Assembly (NCBI GenBank): GCA_001179505.1
Contig: CDMY01000305.1
Location: forward strand, 270,144-334,143
Origin: Vitrella brassicaformis
Lineage: Eukaryota > Sar > Vitrellaceae
Reading direction: 5' to 3'
DNA: 64,000 bases
Position numbers and translations under genes: made by a program. The stretch's first letter is position 1. Every line of letters starts with the position of its first letter. Below, in pieces: positions 35,249-46,863 of the stretch. The notes under the pieces were generated by a model that did no database searches, was not told the origin of the DNA, and saw only the letters and a list, made by a program, of their open reading frames with translations.

Positions 35249-35740
35249 CAGTCGTTTATGGATTGGAGGCCATGATGTGCCGTCCCTTCATTCTATGGTG
35301 GCGTGGCCAGCACAAAGATCTCAAGCTCGCCTCGGCGAGGAAAAGGAAACGGGCACGGAGCAACCCGGGTGTCCGATTTCGTTTCCCTTGGCCTCTACAT
35401 TGATGAACAAAACACGTCTTCGCGCGCTTCAAACCGTTGAACCACTGAAGGTGACAACAGCATTAATAAATTCACGCCACACGCATTTTGATTCGTCTTG
35501 GAGTCATCTCACAGCGCACAGACGGCTAGTGAGAAAACACTGCTAAAAACACGACAAAGAGCCATATATGGACATGCAGCCGATGCGTGCACAAGAGACG
35601 ACCATTGATCAGTATGATAAATCAATCCGTCATATAAGTGCATGAGTGGATCAGACAGAGGGGAGCAACAAGCATGAAGGGATGAGGTCAGACAGAAGGT
35701 GCCACGCATACGTCGCATCTAACCAGACACGTCCATCGCC
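35249..35740. other. Intergenic region between two minus-strand genes
   Basis: About 490 bases without simple-repeat arrays and with lower GC content than the genes. It should hold the promoter of the 35248 gene and the 3' UTR of the 37391 gene. No exon was recognised. Confidence 0.4.
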
Positions 35741-36934
35741 TCACGAGACGGCCCTGACATGACAATCGGGTGATAAGTGCTTATCATGCTTCTTACCGAG
35801 AGCTTTTGCCATCATCCGCTCGACGGCATGGTGGCAGTTGTCCGTCTCGAAATCGAACTTCGTCCCGCCCTCTGTTCTCAAGTCCCCCACGCTGACGCCT
35901 CTCACAGCCTGATGCACCTCACCACGAAAGTTCCAACGGTTCTTCTTGAGCCCGATCACACTTCTGACGATCGTGTCGCCCTCCGTGAAGCCGTAACGCT
36001 CCCCCTTGTGGATGAGCCATCCCTTGTCGCCGTATCGTATCTCGACGTCGCTGTCGACCAGCGTGACGACAACCCCCCGATGCTCGCACGACTCACCAGG
36101 CGAGGAGGGATTGCACGGCGGGTTTGCAGGTCGGCTGACGAGCTGCATTGTCTGAATTTCGCTCGATAGGAGAATCATCAGCTCAGCGGAATCCAGCTCA
36201 TGCGGAGGCCGCCGGCGGATGGAGAAGAGCTCAAAGAGACGGCGCCAGGAGAGTGACTGGAGGAATGACGGCTGCTGCTCGGACGGCTGCTGCTCCGCAG
36301 AGGCGTCTCCCTTGTGCCGTTTCTGACAAAAGACGGTCAGTGCATGCCATGATGTCTGTCAGTTTGCGCGCCGGCTTAGCACACCTGCCTCGTTGAGCCT
36401 TAGGAGCAGCAACAGCAGCTGTAGCGGAAGCAGCAGCAGCAGCAGCAGGTGGTGATGGTGATGGTGGTGGTGGTGTGGCGGCGGCGGCTGCCTGAGTGAC
36501 ATCCACTTTTTGAGCCTGAGGGGTGACCAGAAGAAGTTGCAGGGCGGCTGCAGAGGTGTTCCTCATTGCTTTATACCTGTCCATCAGCGTCTTGGCATTT
36601 GCAGGGACGCCTCTTCTCCTCCCCCGGCTTCTTTTTCTCGACCGGTGGCCTCTCGCTGCGCCAGTAGAAGGACTTGCAGCGGAGGCACCTGTCCAGCTTC
36701 ATCAGCTCTTGGCTTTTCCCAGGCGCGTACTCGTACCCCCACACCATGCGCACACCGCCTCGACGAAGGACATTTGCCGGCCTCAGAGCGCACTGGAAGT
36801 CGATCGGCGGTCGCCCCCGTTTCGCTGTGGGCTTCTGGAAGGTGTAATCGGGCGGCGTGGCGTGATACTCCACAACTCGCAGTCGTCTATCAAAGCTGTC
36901 TGCACACGCAACAGTAGCCCACACACACATACCC

Positions 36935-36967
<33 letters not shown>

Positions 36968-37391
36968 TGTCTGCTCACGATATGCCTTGTTCTGCATCCA
37001 GTTGTGCTCAAAGAAGCGCACCCATACGCCATCGAAGCCAGCCGCTTGAGAAGCAATGCGGCGAGGTCGGTGTTGGCAGGGATGACAAGCGGCACTTCCA
37101 CAGCAGCTGCAACCACGTCGAATGGATGTTCGGCATCCCCCACGTACAACACGCCAGCAGCAGGGTCATCCTTGATGGCAGATGCCTCTTCGATGTTGAA
37201 GATGCCACGTCCCCACTTCTTCCGGATGTACTTTTCCAACTCCCTCTTGACAACTTGAACCTGATCCTCAATAAGCTCCTCCTAGGCCATCTTTCCTCCT
37301 TCTCAAGCTCGCATAGGATTCGTTTTACCTTTCCTAACTCATTTGTTTTCGGCTCGAAAGGAATTCCCTGATTGATTTGAGAAGCGGCCAT
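35741..37391 (-). CDS. Unrecognised multi-exon protein, model uncertain
   Basis: A likely first exon starts at 37391 (MAASQINQGIPFEPKTNELG). A 47-base intron with gtaaaa donor and cctag acceptor joins it to EELIEDQVQVVKRELEKYI then KKWGRGIFN. Exon 36899-36588 gives SFDRRLRVVEYHATPPDY, an AT-hook-like KRGRPPIDF and a Cys pattern CLRCKSFYW then CKCQ. An Ala/Pro-rich stretch follows, then the last exon (about 36323-35741) with LVDSDVEIRYGDKGWLIH, TEGDTIVRSVIGLKKNRW and TDNCHHAVERMM; the last is faintly like LRAT-type NC(H) motifs. Between about 37060 and 37040 the reading frame must change to reach VWVRFFEHNWMQNKAY, which splices in frame to the next exon, so a frameshift or unrecognised small intron exists. 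It may be two genes. Function unknown. Confidence 0.45.
36900..36978 (-). repeat. Intron with CA-GA / TG mirrored arms
   Basis: In the sense (minus) direction this 79-base intron reads gtgagcaga, (CA)n, (GA)n, ggggtatgtgtgtgtg, then a short unique part and gtgtgcag. The junction (GA)n-ggggtat-(GT)n is nearly the same as in the unrelated intron at 435-554 (ggggtatatgtgtgtg). Confidence 0.85.
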
Positions 37392-37432
37392 GAAGATCGG
37401 CGATCTCTCTTCTCACTGTCAAGAAAGCGGTC
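37392..37432. promoter_or_regulatory. Putative bidirectional promoter, 41 bases
   Basis: Only 41 bases separate the minus-strand start at 37391 from the GTPase start at 37433. If both starts are right, the promoters must overlap the coding ends or the 5' UTRs must overlap. Confidence 0.35.
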
Positions 37433-38322
37433 ATGAAGGCGCTGTTGAAGGCAGTTTGCTCTTTCAGCCTGCTCAGCGGCTTCGTGGGGCGCTATGGCCT
37501 CCCCAGCGCCATCCTCCCCCCCTCCACCCTGCCCTGTCTGGCCTTCTGTGCAATGATCTACCTGTACATCTACGCCATCTGCGACACCATCCGCGAGTAT
37601 GGATGGGGCAAGCGGCAGCGAGCTGACCTCAAGGCGCAGCGCTATGCCGTCGTCGGTGTGTGGGCGACGCTACTCTATGCCCTTGCCTCCGGCCTCTTCG
37701 TCGTTGCCGCCCTCTGCTTCGTCATGTGGGGAGCCATGGGCGTGCCCGGAGCATCGGCCCTTCCCGACAGTACCAGTGCCACTCCCACCGCCAACACCGT
37801 CCTCGTCGTCAACGGACCCAGCGGAAACGGCAAGACCTCCCTTTGTCGACTCCTCACGGGAGACAAGGAGCGCTTCAAGCCCCAAAGTGGCGCTAAGTCC
37901 GCCACGCGAGGCGTCGTCCACGCCCGTTTCCCGGTTCAGACGCCGAGAGGACTGTGGGCCATCGTCGCAGACACGGCTGGGTTTTTTGATACAAGCCACG
38001 ACGCTCTCTTCGTCTCGCGAGAGCACCGTGAGGGCTACAGACAGCTCGCCGAGAGATATGGCCATGGCATCGACGTCATCATCGTGTGTTCCGACTGTGG
38101 CCGCTGGGGGGAGATCTTCGAACGAACAATGACGATCATCAAGAACCAGATGGGCGTCTCGGTGCTGAATCGCATTCTCATCGTGATCACAAAAAAGGAG
38201 GGGCGAAAGCTGGAGAAGATCCTCGATGATGACGCCAGAAAAAAGATCGAGCAGACCTTTGAGACGGTACGTTGCTCACGCACAAAGGAATCTCATCGTG
38301 CACCGGTACGTTGCTTGCATGG

Positions 38323-38360
<38 letters not shown>

Positions 38361-39133
38361 AGCAGGCACCGTTCCCAGAGGTGGTCGCTGTGGAAATGGG
38401 CGGCGAAGACGGAGAGGAAAACCGGTATCCCGAACAGTACGAGCCGTCTCGTAAGGCCGGCATGAACGCCATCGACCGCATCGTCAAGCGCAACAACGGG
38501 TCCAAGTGGTCCAACCATCTCTTCGACCAGGCCAGGAAGGAGGTGACCGAGGCTGCCGCCGGCATCACGCATCCCCAAAAGATGCGTGACAAGAATGAGA
38601 TCGTGAAGCAGTTCAACAATGGGCAGCTCGACAAGGTCGCTGCCCTTGGTCTCCTCGTCGAAGTGAAGGCAGGGGACGACGAGCTGAGAGCGGAGGAGGC
38701 CGAGAAGGCAAGGGTGGAGAAGGAGAACAAGGAGGTCGGAGACAAGGCCGCAAAGCTGGAAGAGAAGGCCACAAAGCTGGAGGAGGAGAACAAGGAGCTG
38801 AAGAATCGCCCGCCGGAAGTGCACCACCACTATCACTACGAGAGCGACAACTCCTGCTCCATCATGTAAGGTATGCTGCATATGCTCCCTTGACTCATCT
38901 GATGGATTGTGGACTGGTGTGTGTCGCACTTGTTGTAGGGAGACGTTTTTCAAGTGCGCCGCGGAGGTCGCCAAGGCAGCGGAGAAGGGCGCTCACGCCG
39001 TCACGGTGCGGGGACGGACTACCCATCCGAGTGGAGTGGTGGAGACGCGCCGAGTGGAGTGCGGTTCGTCTAGCTACTCACTGGTGTGCGCCACAGCGTG
39101 TCTCGACAAAGTCGGCACGCAGTTGGCGCGTGA

Positions 39134-39165
<32 letters not shown>

Positions 39166-39352
39166 TTCGTCCGGTCGAGTTCTTTTCTATCCATCGATGA
39201 GCCTCTTTGCTGTCAATGGCCGGTGGTTGCTCGCCTGTTTGTTTGCCTGACTACTAAAGGACTAATGAGTGATGTGTGTGGCAGTCAATAACGAGGGGGA
39301 GAGAGAGAGAGAGAGGGAAGGTCTGCTGAGTGTATGCCCGGTCTCCCACTGA
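37433..39352 (+). CDS. AIG1/GIMAP-type GTPase, membrane-anchored, two possible C-termini
   Basis: Exons are 37433-38267, 38366-38865, 38939-39129 and 39285-39352. Two hydrophobic helices lie near residues 27-52 and 67-95, followed by the G domain. Its P-loop reads NGPSGNGKTSLCRLLTG, and the switch motif reads ADTAGFFD. VIVCSDCGRW and ILIVITKKEG fit later strands, although the last lacks the usual TKxD aspartate. This matches AIG1/GIMAP-type GTPases, which assemble on membranes. A coiled coil (KARVEKENKEVGDKAAKLEE) and a His-rich HHHYHY follow. At 38861-38870 the sequence atcatgtaag is both stop codon (TAA) and strong splice donor (GTAAGG). If unspliced, the protein ends in CSIM, a CaaX prenylation box. 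If spliced to 38939 it continues ...SIMETFFKCAAEVAKAAE and ends at 39352. The intron at 38268-38365 is CT/TG-rich. Confidence 0.82.
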
Positions 39353-40152
39353 CTTTCTCAAGGTCGCATTTTTGCAGACGAGCTATTTGCCCTCAACTCA
39401 ACAGCGTGACATGACCAGTCTGACAGCAGTCGCCATCAGTGTGCTTCATGCATCAGCGACACGCCCCCATTGCTTTGACACATGTGGTTGTGCACATGGA
39501 AGAGGGCGAGAGGAAGAGAGGGACGGACGGATGGATGGACGGATGGAGGCACACTTTCGGCGTGTGCATGTGCATGTGCGTGTGCGTGTGCCTGTGTGTG
39601 TGAGAGTCTTTTTTATGGTGCAGTGCTGTTCAGTCTTTCTCTCTACCTGCCTGCTTGGCTGCCTAGATGCGTTGATGGTGCTCTCTACCTGCCTGGGTGG
39701 CACTCTCAATGGCCGGTGGTTGCTCGTCTGCGTGTTCGCCTGACTGCTCATGGACTGATGCGTGATACATGTGGTTGTGCACATGAAAGAGGGAGAGAGA
39801 GAGAGAGGGAGGGAGGGAGGGACGGACAGTAGCGTAGTCACTTTTTCAGAGTCGTGTGTATTCGTCGTCGATACAACAGGTCGCTATGCTCGTTATTCGT
39901 GCAGAGGGTTCCGTGATTTGTTAGGTCAGCTCGTTTTTCCTTGGTGTGTGAAGACACGGTTCAGCGTTACACTCAACAGCGTGACACACATGACCATGTT
40001 GGCAGCATTTCATTCAGTGTGTCAGTCGCACGAGCAAATGTGCAGCGACACAAAAGGCACTCACGCACTCATAAACCAAACACTGCATGCACCCAAAACA
40101 GTCTTCTGATGCATAGTCCAGACATCTGCTCCAGAGGTAGACAGTCAGTCAG
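39353..40152. repeat. Intergenic region with diverged, partly shuffled duplications
   Basis: No gene was recognised. Three sequence blocks occur twice across 39210-40060. One starts caatggccggtggttgctcg (39216 and 39707). One starts acatgtggttgtgcacatg (about 39480 and 39767) and runs into GA-rich and gggacggac sequence. One reads actcaacagcgtgaca (about 39396 and 39971). Spacing and order differ between copies, so this looks like an old duplication with rearrangement. The first copy overlaps the last intron of the GTPase gene. Confidence 0.6.
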
Positions 40153-41452
40153 TCAGTAGATGTTGGCCTTGAGGCCAGACGGCCGATTGCCGTCGTAGCA
40201 CACGTTGGGCTTCTCGTATCGCGACAGCGGTATAGACAGCCCCGCCTTGTAGCAATGCGACAAGTCGCTCAAACCGATGCACCTGCACAGCACAGCCACA
40301 CACACAGAGAGAGAGGTTGCTTCCCAGTGACTCGACTGACCTGGGCACGGCGAATTCTTTGGTTCGCTCTTCGAACAGGATGGTGGTCACACTGGATGGG
40401 GCCAGCCAAAAGGACGAGTAGGTGACGACAGGAGGCAACTGACATACACAGATGCACAAAATGATACACATACACAGTGAGCGAGAACAATGGCTGGCTG
40501 TTCCTGCTCTCCTTTCTCACACCTACCCTACCTGCAGCAAGTGGGCGAGCCATGTGAGTCCGAATCCGCCGTGGCAGACCACAGCCACCTGTGAACGACG
40601 ATGCGGCGCCTTTGCGGCACTCGAGAGGATGCGATACCTGACACCCATACACAAACAGAGCCAAAGACGAAAAGTGAGTGACGGCCGCTCACCCACCCAC
40701 CCACCCACCCACCGGCCCTTTCTCAGTTTGCCTACTTTGATCCCTCCTCTCTCTCAAAGCCAAGACGCCGGAAAAACTCATCACTCCTGAACAAATAAAC
40801 AGGACAAAATGAACGATATACGGCTTGCATTGCGTCCTGCGTGGGATGGCTGGCCTTCCTACCTACCTTTCGCAGAGGTTCTGGTAGAGCTTCTGTATCT
40901 CCTGCCCATCATGCAGCAGTTCCCACTGCGTGCCGTGCGTGTGTGGGATGTCAGACCCCCTCGCCAACTCACCCGCTATGTCTGCATGCCATCATGTCAT
41001 GACTGACCTGTGCTGTGCACTCGCTCACCCCATATAGCCCAGCCACCTGCATCGATACCATAACGACAGGTGCGTGCCTGCCACTCCTTCCTTCCCGCCC
41101 ATACTAGCTTACCTTCTCCCGGCCGCGCATCGCAGTTCATCCACTTGGGCCAGTCAACCAGCTCCTGCATGCAACAGCCATTCACACAGACACCTCAGCA
41201 TGACATCCATCCCATCTGTGTGCCCCCACTCACCTTTGTCCAGTCTTCTATCTCGAGTGGCAGCCCGAGCGATGCTGCAGCCGCCTCAGCAGTGGCCCTC
41301 GCTCTTCCCATTGGCGAGGAGAACAAGCGCGTGACGGGCGGATCTTCTGCGGCGAGCCTTTCGGCCAGCGCAGCAGCCTGTTTGCGCCCCTCTGGCGTGA
41401 TGCTATCACCGTGGTACTCTGGATCTGCGTGCCGAATGAGGAGCAGCCGCAT
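40153..41452 (-). CDS. Histidine phosphatase (phosphoglycerate-mutase-like) protein
   Basis: This superfamily uses a phosphohistidine intermediate to remove or transfer phosphate. The first exon opens with MRLLLIRHADPEYHGD, where RH is the catalytic RHG-type motif (Ala in place of Gly), then SITPEGRKQAAALAERL and RLFSSPMGRARATAEAAA, the usual second conserved block with its Arg. Later exons give ELVDWPKWMNCDARPGE and, at about 40640-40530, VAVVCHGGFGLTWLAHLL with the second catalytic His. The last exon ends LKANIY with stop at 40153-40155. About six exons with short introns. The start at 41452 gives a compact protein, but an acceptor-like ttgcag just upstream leaves a 5' exon possible. Substrate unknown. 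No targeting signal is visible with this start. Confidence 0.78.
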
Positions 41453-42174
41453 CGTCTGCAGATCTGTCTGCTTCCTGCAACCAAGCATCACATTACGAAG
41501 CAACGGCATGGCACGAGGACACGCAGCTGGGAATGATGGTTCGTACCGTGATTGAGCCGCTTCCGCTGCTCCCGCCTTTTTCAGCTCGCATGAGGCGAAA
41601 GAGGCGCGATTGAATTCATGTGAATTCGATATGAGAGGTCAAAATTGAACGGATGAGGGTCCAGACAAGCACACATGTATGCAGCAAATCAATGAGTGGG
41701 CCACTCACTATACACACGTCCGGGAAAAAGAGAGCTCCTCTCTTCGCCTCTTCCCCTTCATCGACTCGACGGACACTCTCTACCTCATGGTGCAAAAAAT
41801 ACACTCGCATGCACACACACATGATGTGGATGGATGGATACGTCATACACACACATGCATATGCACACACGCATAGCATACACATGCACAAGCTGATGGA
41901 TGGCTGGCTGGTTGCCTTGAGGCCCCATCGACAAGTATCCCCCCCACCCCATCTACCCGACACATAAATCCACGCGCACTTGGTGCGCATATGAGCAAAC
42001 AACACCGACCATTCCTTCCAACGACAAAGACACTGGTCAGAGGGAGAGCTGGCTGGCTCACGCCCAGGCCCCACACCCTCACAGACAAACACCAGACACA
42101 TACTCATTGATGCAAATGCACACCACGCTACTGTACAGACCGACAGAGAGGATGGTGGGATAATAGTTGTTGGG
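41453..42174. other. Intergenic region between two minus-strand genes
   Basis: CA-rich stretches (41815-41890), a ggatggat run and pyrimidine-rich patches are present. A frame around 41590-41546 beginning MRAEKGGSS could be a 5' exon of the phosphatase, but the joined frame does not fit. Nothing else was recognised. Confidence 0.4.
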
Positions 42175-44076
<1,902 letters not shown>

Positions 44077-44153
44077 TGTTGCGAGCTCAAAAAGCAGATC
44101 GTCTTAAAGCTCGCCCGTGGTGACATCGTGAAACCGTCCCCCGGACGAGAAAA
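44077..44153. promoter_or_regulatory. Putative bidirectional promoter, 77 bases
   Basis: This is the whole space between the start of the PLP enzyme and the ATG of Leo1. It has no repeat array and no evident TATA box. Confidence 0.4.
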
Positions 44154-46358
44154 CATGGACGACGATACGTTGCGTGACGTGTTTGGCGAGTCGCCTGGCG
44201 GCGAGGAGGAGCAGCATCCGCAGGACCATGCAGATGCAGATGCGCCGGACGAGCCGGAGGACGCAGCGCCAGATGCTGAAGACAATGCCGACCAGGAAGC
44301 TGATGCTGACGCTGATGCGGATGTAGGAATAGAAGCAGAGGCAGATGAAGACCAGCGCCGGGACCAAGAGGCAGATCAGCAGCAGCAGCAAGATGATGAC
44401 AGACCACAAGCCTTCACCAGCGGTGGTGTCGCTGCTGGTGAGGAAGATCAGAACGAGAGTGAGGAAAGATCACCTGACGAGCAGCAGGCAGCAGCAGCGG
44501 CAGCATCAGGATCAGCATCAGCAGCAGGAGCGAGAGAAGAGGACGAGGGGTTGTTCGACGACCATGACCAGCATGAGGAGGATGAGGCCGAGCCGGTCGA
44601 CGAGCAGGGCGAGGAGCAGGAGCGGGACGACGACATGGGGATCGAAGGACAGGACGACAGGGAGCCGAGCTATGCGAGGATGGCCCCAATGCAGGTCGAG
44701 GAGGTGAGGTGCATACCGATCCGATTCATGATGTGTGCGCATGTGTGAATGCATCATGAGAGCAGGAGCCGAGGATGGCTGTCGTGTCGAGGAACATCCC
44801 CGTCAGGGACTTCCCTAAGCGAAAGCGACAGGTACGCCACATCACATCACCACCCGACCGAGTCTCTCCTCTGTACATCTGTCTGTCCATTCACTCATCC
44901 ATTCATGCGTTCAGTTGAACCCGCTGAAGCTGACGGCTGGCGTCAAGTTCGTGGGCACGCCCTTTGTGGAGACTCGTGAGCGCGACAAGGAGCGGCTGGA
45001 CGAGGAGCGGCAGGCGCGGTGGGGCCGCCGGAGGCAGGCTGCTTATGGCGGCATGGACGCCAGATACCCACCTGAAGCAACCATCAGGTGACACCATGAG
45101 AGCTTACCCCCACCGGTTGGTTCCCTGTGTGGATGTGTTTGCTGTGCTTACTGTGTGTGTCAGGTGGCGGTTCAAGATGGATGCGAACGGGCAGATTCTG
45201 AGGGACAGCAAGACGGGCAATCCCGTGGTGAGCCTGGACCATCGAGGAAAGGCAGCGACGTCAGTGCGGGCACGTGCACCCACGTGATGCGTATGTTTGT
45301 GTGTGTTTCGTGGTTGTGTAGCGGGAGACGAACACCCATCTGGTGCGTTACAAAGATGGCAAGTGCGTGCTCTTCATCGGCAGCGAACCATACCTATGCA
45401 CAGTAACCCACCGGCACGGGCAACGAAAAAATAGACCAGATGAGTGCCATGTATTTTGTGTGTGTGGATATCAATTAGGAGCACAGAGAGGAGCACTTGC
45501 ACTTCTTTGACGACACAGACGTGAGCAAGCATCTGGAGGGGGGGCTGCATTACGTATGTTTGGTATTGTGTGGGTGGTGTTGGCCGCTTGCCTGTGTCCT
45601 GCAGGGCGTCAAGGCGCTGCACGGCCCCGCCACCTCTCGGCTGACCCTCAAACCGCCAGTCAACTTCCAGCTGCTGTAACGCACACCAGAGAGACTGTGT
45701 AGAATCTGATGTTGTATTCTGGGTTGTGTTGTGATCAATCTGCCAGGGTCAAGAAGCCCCAGACCAACAAAGGCAAGGTGGGTGAGACGCACGATGGAAG
45801 GACGCGTCAGCCAGCTACAGGGTGCTTCGTTTGTGTGTATGCGGGCTGCGTTCGTTCCAGGCTGCCCGTGCAATCATGGAGACCACTCCTGAGGAGGCAG
45901 AGGCCGCGCAGAAGAGGACAGAAGAGGTCAGTGCGTGGGGGGGTGGGGGTGGGGGGGCACATCAAAGAGATCGTCCGTCTGTCCTTCTGTCTGTTGTGTG
46001 TGTGGTGTGCAGCAACTGGAGGACTCCCGGATGGCAACCGCCAAGCGCAAACGGAAGATGCACGAAGCTGACGTACGCCACAGCAACCCGCCACACACAC
46101 ACACACACACACACACGTGTGCGTGCGTCTGTGCAGATGATGGACAGCAGCTTCCTTGAGGATGATTCGAACGACGAGGGCTCAGGTAGACACCTGAGGG
46201 AGAAATGGAGAGATGGGTCAATATGTGTGTGTGTGTGTGTGTGTGCAGATACGTATGAGAGAGGCCGTGGCAGTTCCAAAAGGTACACAGGCCCCGCTCC
46301 GCTCACAGGAGTTGCCTTGCATCCGGCGGTATTGTGTTGTGTGTGCAGACGGCGATGA
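44154..46358 (+). CDS. LEO1: Leo1-like subunit of the Paf1 transcription elongation complex
   Basis: Leo1 is a Paf1-complex subunit that works with RNA polymerase II during elongation. The protein begins MDDDTLRDVFGES with a long acidic, Gln/Ala-rich tail, as Leo1 proteins do. The conserved core then appears over short exons: RNIPVRDFPKRKRQ, LNPLKLTAGVKFVGTPF, WRFKMDANGQILRDSKTGNP, ETNTHLVRYKDGKCVLFIGS, EHREEHLHFFDDTDVSKHLE, GVKALHGPATSRLTLKPP, RVKKPQTNKGK, AARAIMETTPEEAEAAQK and EDSRMATAKRKRKMHE. The last two blocks match the basic C-terminal part. The last exons read SSFLEDDSNDEGS, TYERGRGSSKRRR and TGA at 46356-46358. One small exon border around 45360-45480 is uncertain. It shares a 77-base divergent promoter with the PLP enzyme. 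Confidence 0.85.
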
Positions 46359-46863
46359 GGCGTCAGTTGTGTGCGAGGCGCGGCGTCCAGACCTTTGATG
46401 TTGTTGTTGTTGCTAAAAGCGCTGTCGGTAAGGTCCCTCTCGTTGCCTGCATGTGGGTAGACGAGGGGGCCCTGGCCGACAGGGACTTCACAGCACAGCC
46501 CAGCATACTGCCGACGCGTGTAAACGATCTGCATATGATGAAAGGTTGACGATGTACCCAAGTAAGCTCTTCAAAAGGCACACGCACACCGACCGCATTC
46601 ACGTCACGTCATGCATCGCATCCATCCGTGTACGTCCATGTGTCCATGAAGAGTCCTCTCACTCGGCATGATATGATGCCTTGGCAGTCCAACCCACACG
46701 CACACGTACAGACACGCACTCACACGCACCTCACGTGCACGGGCATGTCGCCTCACGACTCCACTTGTCTCTTTCGAGCCTTTCCGTCTGCCTGCCTGTC
46801 TGTGTCGCTTTATGGGTTTTCTCTCATGTGTTGTAAGTTGTGTGTCACGCATTGTGTCTGCCG
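46359..46863. other. Convergent intergenic region
   Basis: This lies between the stops of Leo1 and the FG nucleoporin. Contents are low-complexity CA/TG patches (46690-46730) and a (GTTGTT)n run at about 46399-46415. No exon or RNA gene was recognised. Confidence 0.45.

Noticed and set aside
38861-38869. The CaaX box CSIM as a certain prenylation site
   Set aside because: It exists only if the overlapping GTAAGG donor is not used, so it is reported as an alternative, not as a fact.
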